NCBI GenBank assembly: GCA_001430745.1
Contig: KQ481938.1
Location: 115,448-132,925 of the forward strand
Direction: 5' to 3'
Source of the DNA: Auxenochlorella pyrenoidosa
Taxonomy: Eukaryota; Chlorophyta; Trebouxiophyceae; Chlorellales; Chlorellaceae
Length of the DNA stretch: 17,478 bases
This document shows positions 1 to 7,677 of the stretch, in pieces (position 1 is the stretch's first letter; the number at the start of each line of letters is the position of its first letter). The translations under genes and the position numbers were made by a program. The notes below the pieces were generated by a model. That model was not told the origin of the DNA. It saw nothing but the letters and a program-made list of their open reading frames with translations, and made no database searches.

Positions 1-1637
1 CACACACTCCCCCCCTTCTTCGACCTCACGTGTTCTGGAAGCCAGCAAACTTGCCGGCGTCGCCAAACTCCTTGTCCGACATGGCCTGCGGTGGAGGAGG
101 GAAAGGGGCGGGCCGGAGCGGGCGGGAGCGGCTGGATGATGCCTCGAGGCACGGGCTTCCCTCGCGCCTGCGCCGCTGCATGGCGGGGCCGCGTTGCTGC
201 AGAAGACACGCGGTCTTGGCCTCGAGCCCTAGTAGGGCTCGGTCATGCCGCGCACCAGCCAGGCAGACCCATCTGTCCGTCAGTGCGTCGGGCACACAGC
301 CGACGGGCACGGGCTGCATGCCAACACCCAGCTGGCTGACTGGCCCCAGCGGCGAGCCAAGGCTCCCTCCAACTCACCCGAAAGAACTTGGTGCAGCCGC
401 CCCACGCCCCACCCCCAACACCACCACCACCACGCAGGAGAACCCACCCACCCGGAAGAACTTGGCGCAGCCGGGCAGCGCCACGGTGTCTCGGTCCATG
501 TAGGCGGAGATGGCCAGGGAGATGTAGCCCAGGGAGTTCTCAAAGCTGCGGGGGTGGAAGGGAGGGGCCCAGAGGCGGCTTCTCAGAATCAACTCAGGGG
601 GAGATGCAGCCCAGGGAGTTTTCAAAGCTGCGGGGCAGAAGAGAGGGTGTGTCTGGGTGTGTGGGTAGGCAGGTGTGTGGGGTGGGGGGCCTAGTCAGTT
701 GAATCGCAGAAGCTGCGGGCTAGGAGGGGGCCAGGGGGGGCCTGTCCAGGGCAGCAAGGTGTCCAAGAGGTGCCCCGGATAGCGTGGGCTAGAAACACGG
801 GTTCCTGGTCTGGGCGTGTTCGACGGGGGCCCCCAGGGCGGAGGCCCCGAGGTGGGGAAGGTGCCGCGTGATGCACAGGAGGCACAGCACCAGCGGGGGG
901 CCCTCACTCAATCTGGCGGTTGACGCCGTCCTCGAGCTCCCCGGCATAGTCGGTGCGCACAAAGGAGGCGCGGTTGACCTGTGCAGGGGACACAGGCTTG
1001 GAAACATGGGCAATTGGAAACAGGGGCAATCAGCTGCGGCACTGCCAGGTGGAGGACAGGGGGCAATTGCAGGGCAGCAGGCGGGAGCCCGGGCAGCAAG
1101 CTGGGGAGATTTCGGGTGCTGTTGCACCCAGCGGCTTTGCAAGGCCTCACCTCGCCCTGCATCGTCTCGCCGTAGCGCTTGGCCTTGACCTGCACGGATA
1201 AAGGGAGAAGGGGGCAGCCAGGAGGTATGCTTAAGAGTCATGAACGGCATCAGCACAACAGGCAACGCTGGCTGGCAGGCGGCTCAGCGTGCAGCTGCCG
1301 CCACCGCTGGCAGCCAGCCGCGCATGCCGGGCGGCGGCAGCCGAGCGCTAGGCAATGCCTTGGCTCCTCGCTGGCAGTGACAGGGAGTCGTGAACAGCTG
1401 GCGGCTGGGGCAGGCCATGGGTGCAGGGAGTCGGGCGGGCACGGCAGCGGCGGCGCCTGCCGTCCCTCGGACACGCCGTCTGCTCCCTGGCGCCTGTTTT
1501 GGACGCCCCCTGGTCGCTGCCTGCGCCCGTCTCACCTCCTCCAGGGGCCTTGCCCCCACGCCTGCGAGCGTCTCCTTGTAGGCGCCCTCCTGCTGCGAGG
1601 TGGGCTCGCCCTTGTGGGGGGACACAACCGTGGCCAT
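1..1637 (-). CDS. Ferritin, chloroplast type (5' part; 3' end outside window)
   Basis: Iron-storage ferritin subunit of the 24-mer cage, expected in the plastid. Minus-strand exons are 1637-1536, 1189-1151, 978-908, 545-452 and 85-30. The phases join cleanly (0, 0, 2, 0, 2), and the next donor (gtgag) starts at 29. The product reads an extension-like segment ending ARPLEE, then VKAKRYGETMQGE, then VNRASFVRTDYAGELEDG, then helix A (NRQIDFENSLGYISLAI), then MDRDTVALPG and KFFR, then SDKEFGDAGKFAGFQNT, which should continue into RGG. The family is recognised from NRQI, DRDTVALPG, KFFR and FQNT. Compared with human H-ferritin, E27 and E62 are kept, but Y34 is S, E61 is K and H65 is D. The start is uncertain: ATG 1637 is preceded by a possible acceptor (cacccag), so a transit-peptide exon may lie upstream. 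No convincing one was found. Confidence 0.85.
375..633 (-). repeat. Partial duplicates of ferritin exon 4 edges in its own introns
   Basis: The real ferritin exon 4 is 452-545. Positions 601-633 copy its 5' edge and acceptor (519-551) with two mismatches in 33 bases. Positions 375-400 copy its 3' edge and donor (449-474) with three mismatches in 26 bases. The 5' copy reads FENSLGCISP and then a stop, so it cannot replace the exon. The 3' copy reads GCTKFFR followed by gtgagt, an intact donor. They look like fossils of local tandem duplication around the exon. Confidence 0.8.
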
Positions 1638-1966
1638 GGCGCACGTCTGGGTGAGCTTGCAGCACAGCAGTCGAACGAGGATGGAAACGAGAGACACAAA
1701 GCAGCAGCGGCAGCAGCCATGAGAGGGGCAGCGGCAGCAGGCGCAGCGGGCGCCGCCCACTGTGATGCCTTCATGCTTATTAAGCTTGTGTGTGGGTGTG
1801 TGGGCGAGAGCAGTGTGGAGCGGCAATTGCCTGACTTACACTCAAAGGCATCTCAAGGTGAGGCCAAGGCATTCCGTCGAGCAGCCAAGATTTCACAGTG
1901 CGTGCGGTTTGGAGTGGAGGCATCTTCTTCTCTTGTATGCATGCAGGCGGAGCGCTCAGTCTATGC
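1638..1966. other. Spacer between Clp-N gene stop and ferritin ATG
   Basis: This short head-to-tail spacer on the minus strand holds the likely poly(A) signal of the upstream gene (1836-1840) and must also hold the ferritin promoter and 5' UTR, and perhaps its first exon. A minus-strand reading from 1774 (MKASQWAAPAAPAAAAPL...) is Ala/Ser-rich like a transit peptide, but it is out of frame with the ferritin exon and I found no splice that joins them. A gtaagt donor at 1839-1834 could join the in-frame codons MPLS to the exon at about 1646, but it overlaps the poly(A) motif. Confidence 0.5.
1836..1840 (-). terminator. TGTAA poly(A) signal of the Clp-N gene
   Basis: TGTAA on the minus strand, about 127 bases after the Clp-N stop codon. 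TGTAA is the usual poly(A) signal in chlorophyte algae. The same bases also form part of a good splice donor, so the assignment is probable rather than certain. Confidence 0.55.
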
Positions 1967-3028
1967 TCAGGCAACCGCTGTGGCGACCGCCAGGGCCAGC
2001 ACCGCCGTGCAGCAGTGCGCCACCGCCGCCAGGCGCGGGTCCAGGCCGCCCACAGCCGCGGCAGCCGCCCGGCCCCCAAACCAGCCGGCCGCCCCCGCCA
2101 GCGCAGCGACCGCTGTCGACCGCAGCGCGGCGGGCAGGGCGCCGGCCTTGGCCTGGCTGTGCTTGGTGTAGAGGGTGGCTGCGCAGAGGGCGGCTGCTGC
2201 GGCCACGCACGCCAGTGCGCGCGGCAGCTGCAGGGCAAGCGGGGGCGGCCAGAGGGGATGCACTCGAGTACATATACGCATTGCATGCATAATTACGTCT
2301 GACCTTGGCAGGCCACACCCTCGTCTCCCGCCACGAATCTACGCAGGCTCACAGCAGCCCGCGAGGCTGTGGCTCGTATGCCCTGCTTGCCCTTCCGCAG
2401 CCTTACCGTAGCCCCGCAGCCTCCGGTAAGGCTGCGGAAGGGCAAGCAGGGCATACGAGGCAGCCAGCCAACAGGGCAAACGTGGCTTGCACAGCTAGCA
2501 AGCGGCAGGGCAGGCAGCAGCGCACCTGCAGCACCACCGGCAGGGCCGCCAGGGGCAGGAAGGCGGCCAGCAGCCCGGGGCTGGGCCCGCCCCGCTTCTT
2601 CTCAGAGCCCGGTCGCCTGGCTGCCGTCTCTGCATAGGTCAGCTCCTCCACCTGCTTGGGGGTTGGCATACGGATGGTGGTGGTGGTGGTGTGCGGTTCG
2701 GGTGTGTGTGTGTGTGGGGGGGTGTCATACAATTGAATGGGGACCAACAACATTCAGGCTTGGCCACAAAGCGTGCACACCAGCTCTTCCGACGCAGGAG
2801 GGCAGGGGCCTGCGCTGCTGGGGGCACGCGCCCGCCCCTTCCCTCCTGCGGGCATGCCCCTTGTTACTCGCCTCTGCCACAAGGCCTGCGTGATCCTCAA
2901 TCCCCAGCCGGGCCAGCACCCGCTTGGTGGGCCCCTGCTCCTCCGCCAGAAGGGCCAGCAGCAGGTGCTGGGTGCCAATGGCGTCGGGCACGCCTGCGGG
3001 GCGGGGTGGGGGTGGTGGTGGTGGTGGT

Positions 3029-3080
<52 letters not shown>

Positions 3081-4672
3081 ACTGACCATTGGTGACACCC
3101 GACGAGCAGGGGCCCCCCGTGCGGGTCGCGTTTGTGTGCGGTGGGGGGTGGGGTGGGTGGGGTGGGGTGGGGGGCTGTTTCTGGGTGCCGATAGCCCTGC
3201 CGCTCCAGAACCTCTCCTCGACCATCCCGGCGCCCTCGCCCTCCGCGGGCGCCACATCTCTCCTCACCCATCTTGACGGCCCTCCATCCTCGGCTGCCGC
3301 CTGTGCTGCTTGCCATCTCAACAGCCCTCCCGCCCCTGCCGCTCCAGAACCTCCCCTGAACCCCCCCGCCCCCACCACACACACACACACACACCACCAC
3401 CACCACCGCCGCCCCCTGGCGCCACATCTCCCCTCACCCATCCTGACGGCCTGGCGCCGTGCCGCGCCCAGCACAGCGTCGGCTTTGCCGCTCAGCGGCA
3501 GCTCCACAATCTGCTGCACCAGCCCCTGGCCAGAGGCGCCCGTCACCGCCTCAACCGCCGCGCGCGCCGGCTTCAGCTCCACGCCGCGCCCCTCCAGCAC
3601 CCGCGCCGCGATGCCTGCGGGGCATAAAGTTTCAATTTTTGCTTTCAGAGGATTGGTTGACCTGTTCGAGCGAGCGGCTGTGCACAGCTGGTGGGAACAG
3701 GTGGCAGCCTGGGGCGGCGATGCGGCGCGACAGTCCCCCCCGGTGCACGCGCTGTGATGCGGGCAGCCGCCGAAGCGGCGCGCCGCCTCCGCTAGCCTGA
3801 GCTACCGCCCATCCTCCCAGGGGCGGTCAGGCCCCAAGGCAGGAGCCGCGGCCGGCTGGCCCGCTGCCGGCAGGCCAGAGCCGCCGTCCAACCTCCTCTC
3901 GCCTGGGTCGCCGCCCAGGGGCGCACAAGCTCCCACGCAGGGCTGCAGCCGGCCCGCTCACTGCCGGCAGGCCAGCACCCACGTTGGTCAGCACCCACCA
4001 GGGGACGGCGCGCTCAAATATACAAACGGCAGCACAGTCGCCGTGCAGGCGGCTCCAACGGCGCGTTGCAGGTCGGCTTGCACCCGTCTCAACAGCACAT
4101 AAAATACTTTTAATCATTATAAATATAACATAATGCTCACCCTTGTCCTCGGCGCCCACCGCCAGCATGCCCAGCAGCAGGTGCTCCGGCCCCACGAAGT
4201 TCTTGCCCAGCTTGGACGCCTCGCTCTGCGCCTTCTTCACCGCCGCCACCGAGTCCTGCGTGTACCTGCCAACGAGGAAGGCGGGGGGTGGGGGGGTGGG
4301 GGCCATGCAGCGCGGGGGGGTGCAGCAGCCCTTGCGCCGCTGCGCATGACGGCTGGGCCCTGCTCCACAGAAACAGCACTCGATGCCAGCAAAGGCAGGC
4401 TGGCCCGCCACCAGCATCTGCTCAGCAGCGGTGCATGCTGCGCACCTCTCCACTTGCTTGAGCGCCTGCGTGGGCAGCGAGCGGCGCCGTGGCGCCGGGC
4501 AGGCGGCGGCGCGCGGCAACCAGGAGCGGCTGCTGCTTTGGGTGGTCAGCTCTGGGCACCGTGGTCGTGGTGTGGTGAAGGGTGCGGCGCCGGGGTGCTG
4601 CCGTGAGCGCATCGTGGAAGCCATGTTTCGGCACTGAAAGCCGGCGACGCAGGGACTGCTGAGGGCCTGCAT
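1967..4672 (-). CDS. Double Clp-N-domain protein with hydrophobic C-terminus
   Basis: Six exons: 4672-4446, 4265-4141, 3614-3438, 2993-2872, 2651-2526, 2227-1967. They total 1038 bases (345 aa) and every phase closes. Residues 1-75 (MQALSSPCVAGFQ...) are Ser/Arg/Ala-rich like a chloroplast transit peptide. Clp-N repeat 1 is about 76-142 (RYTQDSVAAVKKAQSEA, LGKNFVGPEHLLLGML, IAARVLEGRGV). Repeat 2 is about 153-222 (LPLSGKADAVLGAARRQA, AIGTQHLLLALLAEEQG, TKRVLARLGIED). Both resemble the N-domain of ClpC/ClpA chaperones and plant ClpT. No Walker motif or AAA+ module follows. Residues 243-280, 293-318 and 325-345 are strongly hydrophobic and end at the stop, suggesting several membrane helices. 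The role is probably an adaptor or modulator of the stromal Clp protease at a plastid membrane (inference). Intron 4 appears to use a GC donor (GAG|GCGAGT at 2871). An alternative GT donor four codons upstream (CTT|GTGGCA) keeps frame too. Confidence 0.85.
2373..2459. repeat. Perfect 36-bp inverted repeat (hairpin) in Clp-N intron 5
   Basis: Arm 2373-2408 is the exact reverse complement of arm 2424-2459, with a 15-base spacer. I checked all 36 positions and found no mismatch. It lies in the intron between exons 5 and 6 (2228-2525), so the transcript could fold into a long perfect stem. It could be a small-RNA precursor, a remnant of a foldback element, or a young local inversion-duplication. 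Confidence 0.9.
3008..3078. repeat. (GGT)n then (TG)n microsatellite, Clp-N intron 3
   Basis: A run of GGT triplets passes into an uninterrupted TG dinucleotide run of more than 40 bases. It sits just downstream, on the transcribed minus strand, of exon 3 in intron 2994-3437, where it reads as CA repeats followed by CCA before the acceptor of exon 4. It should be length-polymorphic. Confidence 0.95.
3143..3174 (+). repeat. G-rich tract with G-quadruplex pattern
   Basis: Six consecutive runs of three or more G separated by single T bases on the plus strand, inside Clp-N intron 3. On the transcript strand it is C-rich. A similar G-rich stretch at about 4285-4306 is simply the polypyrimidine tract of the exon 2 acceptor on the minus strand. 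Confidence 0.75.
3195..3451. repeat. Degenerate direct repeats that include a copy of the exon 3 donor
   Basis: Positions 3250-3281 repeat 3420-3451 (period 170) with two mismatches over the 30 bases compared. The latter spans the 3' end of Clp-N exon 3 and its donor. Another shared block is 3195-3214 versus 3334-3353. The intron therefore carries a decoy exon edge reading AVKM followed by gtgagg. Confidence 0.8.
3373..3412. repeat. (CA)n/(CCA)n microsatellite, Clp-N intron 3
   Basis: A CA dinucleotide run followed by CCA triplets. It is the inverted counterpart of the GGT/TG tract at 3008-3078 in the same intron, so the two could pair in the RNA. Confidence 0.9.
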
Positions 4673-5590
4673 CGTGTGTATCGAAGCACAGATCGGCCCG
4701 TCGAAACCAAAACTTCGGCGATCGGCTGCCCCTCGCCACCCGCTTGATGTCAACATCCCGCCACAGCTCGCCGCAGCAGGCCTGCTGGCATCGCCCATGC
4801 AGATCTTGAGCGAGCGCAGTAAGCTGGCTGGCAGGCTGGTAGAGTAGCCATGCATCAATGGGTTGGGTAGAAAAGGGAAGTCACATCAGCTGCTGCAAGG
4901 AGGCCAGCTTGCACAAGGCAACCTGATTCCCGCTGGATTCTGCGCCGGCGCTGGACGTCGATGGAGAGCTTTCAGGGGCAAAATTTCGTGGCTGCATTCT
5001 GATACATGCAGGCGCTTCTGACATGTGGAATCCACATCGTGACTCTTTACGCACTGCTGAGCCCCTGAAAAGCTGTTACAGGCAACGCAAGGGTGTTTGG
5101 GCACATCAGCTGATGGGGCCAGCGGCGAGTGCCGCCCACCCCTGTGCTGAAGGCGGCGCCGCGCCAGACACATCAACGATCGCTTCATGTGATGCTTTGG
5201 GTACGGCTGTGGCAGAGTGCTCGTGGCGCATGGGGCGATTGGCAAGCGCTGCATGAAGAGATCATTGCAGGCTGTTGCAGCTAGCCTATGCTGTTCCGAC
5301 ACAACCCATCTTCAATCCTGGCCATATACAGCCTCACATCAGACACCTGGAAAGCCAGCGGATGCTGTGCGCTCTGCCCCTGGCATCGCAAAGGGGCACC
5401 AGCAGCGCCGCTGCAAGCACCCACCTTGCACCGGGGATGCGATGCCAGCCGCATTTGTACCTGGCGAACAAGAGCTCATTGGCGAGAGAGAGGTGCTGTC
5501 AATTAAAGAATGGATAGGACTGCCCGTTTGCGTTTGCCAGGACTGACATGGTGATGGATGCAACCCAGGTGTGGCAGCAACATAAGGACG

Positions 5591-5597
5591 TATATAA
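5591..5597 (+). promoter_or_regulatory. TATA-like element upstream of gene A
   Basis: TATATAA lies 369 bases before the gene A ATG, in an otherwise GC-rich region. It could place the transcription start near 5620 with a long 5' UTR. It lies outside the block conserved between array units, so the other copies have no counterpart here. Confidence 0.35.
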
Positions 5598-5886
5598 TGC
5601 ATGGATGCTGCCTTTGGCGCTTAATGGAGGCAATGATGGTAACACCCTCAACCAGCACCTGCAGTGCTGCTGTGAAACGTCCATCGCCGCCGAACGCCGG
5701 TACGCTGTCCGGCACAATCGGGCCTGATCTGAAGCCATGTGCCAGAATGGCTACCACACGCACGCTGACAGGGCTGCCTAATCCGACGTCCATGGACCAT
5801 AGAAATCCCGGCAGAGAGGCTGGGGCTACCTCCCCACCCCCCAACCCACCTGCAGCCCGTCCGCGGCCAGTCAGCTGCGCGCCTTG

Positions 5887-5896
5887 CTGGCGCCAG
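5887..5896 (+). promoter_or_regulatory. Conserved CTGGCGCCAG palindrome before gene A
   Basis: A perfect 10-base palindrome followed by GTAAGG, 70 bases before the ATG. The same palindrome occurs at 7596-7605 (gene B), 11128-11137 (gene C, followed by GTCAGG) and 12851-12860 (gene D), always 66-73 bases upstream of the ATG. It could be a protein-binding site in the 5' UTR or promoter. CAG|GTAAGG also looks like a splice donor, but no matching acceptor lies before the ATG. Confidence 0.5.
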
Positions 5897-5965
5897 GTAA
5901 GGGCACCCGCTGCGGCCCCTCAGCCGCAAAAAATCAACGCCCCAGCTCCTTCACATCCTAGCAAG

Positions 5966-7020
5966 ATGGCACCCAAGCGAGTGCGTTTTGCAGTCGAGGA
6001 GGAACGCTGCGAGGACTGCTCCCAAACGTGTCGCACACTCAGGCAGCAGCAGCGCAGGCTTGATACCGCGCTGCAACAGCTGAGGTGAGGGTTTGGGATC
6101 ACGGTATCGGGGGCGCTTGGTGGGCAAGCCCTAGTGGCCCACACCCCCGGTGCGGGGGTGCGCAGGCGCGGGGCTGGGTGCGCACCAGCCCCGATACCCA
6201 GCCGCAGGTCTGCTTCCAAGCTGCTCCGCCTCCTTGCTCTGCAGGATGACGGAGGCGCAGATGCATGAGGTGGAGGACCAGCAGTGGCAGCTGCGGTTGC
6301 AGGTGGCTGAACTGCAGAGCGAGAACGTTGAGCTGACGAGGCAGCGGGATGAAATGTGGCGAGAGCTGCGGCAAGAGCGCGACAGAAGGCAGGACGAGCA
6401 GCTGGAGGCTGCCAGGCAGGCCGCGCACAAGCGAGACAACGGTGCTGCAGCGCAGGTGGTGCAGCAGCTCATGTGCAAGCTGGCTGCCTGCCGCGCCGAG
6501 CTGGCACAGCTGAGGGCGGCCTCGAGGAGCAGCAGCGCGGGCTCCCATCCGGGCCCGATTCCACAGCAGCAGCAGGGGCAGCAGCAGCAGCAGCAGCCGG
6601 AGCCGCCTGCCGGGAGTGTAGCGGCGGGAGGCGGCAGCGAAGACCCCGCGGCTGCAGCACAGGTGGACCCGGCGGCAGGTGAGGCTGGGCTGCATGTTGC
6701 ACCGCCCACTGCAGGCCGCTCCAGCGCCGGCAGTGCACAGCCGTCTCAGGGCTACTTCAGGCCTGTGTTGGCCGCCTCCTCTGCACCCAGCCTGTGTGAT
6801 GCAGAGACGCGGCAAGGCTCACGGCTGACGGTCTGCTGCGCATGTCGCCCATCAAGCGCACCCGTTGAGCCCACTATGTTCCGTCCCCCCCCGCCATGCG
6901 CATGCAGGCACCGACGGAGATGCCAAGGCGTTGGGAGAGCTGCCCCATTCAGGGCCGGTAGCGGACGAGCCTGGGCAGCCCGTGCCCCTGGCCTTGTCTT
7001 CTGACCCTCCGCCTGCCTGA
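5966..7020 (+). CDS. Array gene A: KRVRF/Cys-motif coiled-coil protein
   Basis: Not recognised as a known family. Exons 5966-6084, 6245-6678 and 6908-7020 give 666 bases, 221 aa. Introns are phase 2 then phase 1. Residues 1-40 start MAPKRVRFAVEEERCEDC. They hold KRVRF (residues 4-8; fits the RVxF docking motif of protein phosphatase 1 partners) and C15-x2-C18-x3-C22. Exon 2 encodes a charged coiled coil (MTEAQMHEVEDQQWQLR..., about 41-118), then CRAEL, a Ser-rich turn, a polyQ run and PEPPAG. Exon 3 encodes TDGDAKALGEL...GPVADEPGQP and ends PPPA. There is no signal peptide or membrane segment. The start was chosen because this ATG and its context (gATGGC) are the same in all four copies, while upstream frames are not. 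No TGTAA was seen downstream. Confidence 0.75.
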
Positions 7021-7677
7021 GCGCAGCCAGGCGCGGGGGGCCATGTCTGCCCCTTCATGCCCCAGCCTGCCGCTGAAGTCCCTGGGCATGGGTTCAGCCA
7101 AACATGGCAGTCTTTTTGCGATGTTTTCTGTTCATGCGTCCCATGCCTCCTGTGCGCAAGGTGTTCAGCCCTTCACTTCGCCCATGCTCGCATGTTGCAG
7201 ACCCCGTTCTGCACTTCTCTTGCACACACCTGTGGTCTTCCCGGCACAACCTGATGTGCCAGCGTCACTGCCTGCGTCATGCCGTCATGCGATGCAAAGC
7301 CGCAGTTGAACCGCAGCGTCCTCCAGTTGTCACAGGGTTCCACTCCAGCGCTCGCACTGCCGTTGCATTGCCGCTGGTGGCGGATGCCATTGACAGCATG
7401 AGGGGCAGACACTGCAACCCACCACGCAGCAATCTGGTTGTTGCCCCTGCGCAACTTGGCCTGAACCGAAGCGGTGGAAGCGGTGGTCTGCAGTTCGCCT
7501 GAAAAGTATAGTTACAAGACCATGGACCATCGAGTTTGCATGCAGGGAGGCCAGGGCTGCCCCCCCGCCGCCCTCGGCCCGTGCAGCGCGCCTTGCTGGC
7601 GCCAGGTAAGGCCGCCCCGAGCCAGCCGCCCCTCAGCCGCAAAACTCACCGCCCCACCTTCCTCGCTTCCTTGCACG
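7021..7677 (+). other. Spacer between genes A and B (repeat-unit spacer)
   Basis: No coding sequence is supported. The first ~425 bases are the downstream block, repeated after gene B (from 10557) and gene C (12242-12691). From 7446 it is the upstream block of unit B, with the ACCATGGACCAT motif near 7520 and the palindrome at 7596. The short ATG frame at 7520 is broken by stops in units C and D. Confidence 0.7.

Larger units (their letters stand above)
4673..5965. other. Gene-free spacer between divergent genes
   Basis: It lies between the start of the minus-strand Clp-N gene and plus-strand gene A. The open frames here are short, lack recognisable motifs and have no closing splice model, so I see no coding sequence. 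The right end, from about 5715, is a diverged copy of the upstream block found before genes B-D. The rest must hold the Clp-N promoter; no clear element was recognised for it. Confidence 0.6.

Noticed and set aside
1284..1826. Ferritin starting at the ATG at 1826 with no intron.
   Set aside because: The extra residues are Cys-rich translations of a GCTGCC-type repeat and do not look like a transit peptide. A good acceptor lies just before the exon at about 1646.
1179..2171. Plus-strand 330-codon open frame.
   Set aside because: It lies antisense to well-supported ferritin and Clp-N exons and its composition mirrors them; it is a shadow frame.
2678..3080. CRISPR-like or telomere-like array suggested by dense short repeats.
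   Set aside because: The repeats are simple GGT, TG and CA microsatellites without spacers, inside a spliced intron.
4886..5302. Minus-strand 138-codon frame in the divergent spacer as a separate gene.
   Set aside because: No family motif, no low-complexity signature of the neighbours, no poly(A) signal in place and no supporting splice structure.
5558..6088. In-frame N-terminal extension of gene A (open back to 5558), and similar extensions in genes B and C.
   Set aside because: The extensions differ in sequence between units and conservation of protein starts at MAPKR. Unit D has no equivalent open frame upstream, so these are chance open frames in GC-rich DNA.
7520..7605. A short upstream coding exon (ATG GAC CAT...) ending at CAG|GTAAGG before each array gene.
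   Set aside because: In unit D the frame stops after three codons and in unit C a TGA interrupts it. The only acceptor-like site, TTTTGCAG inside exon 1, would give the wrong frame.
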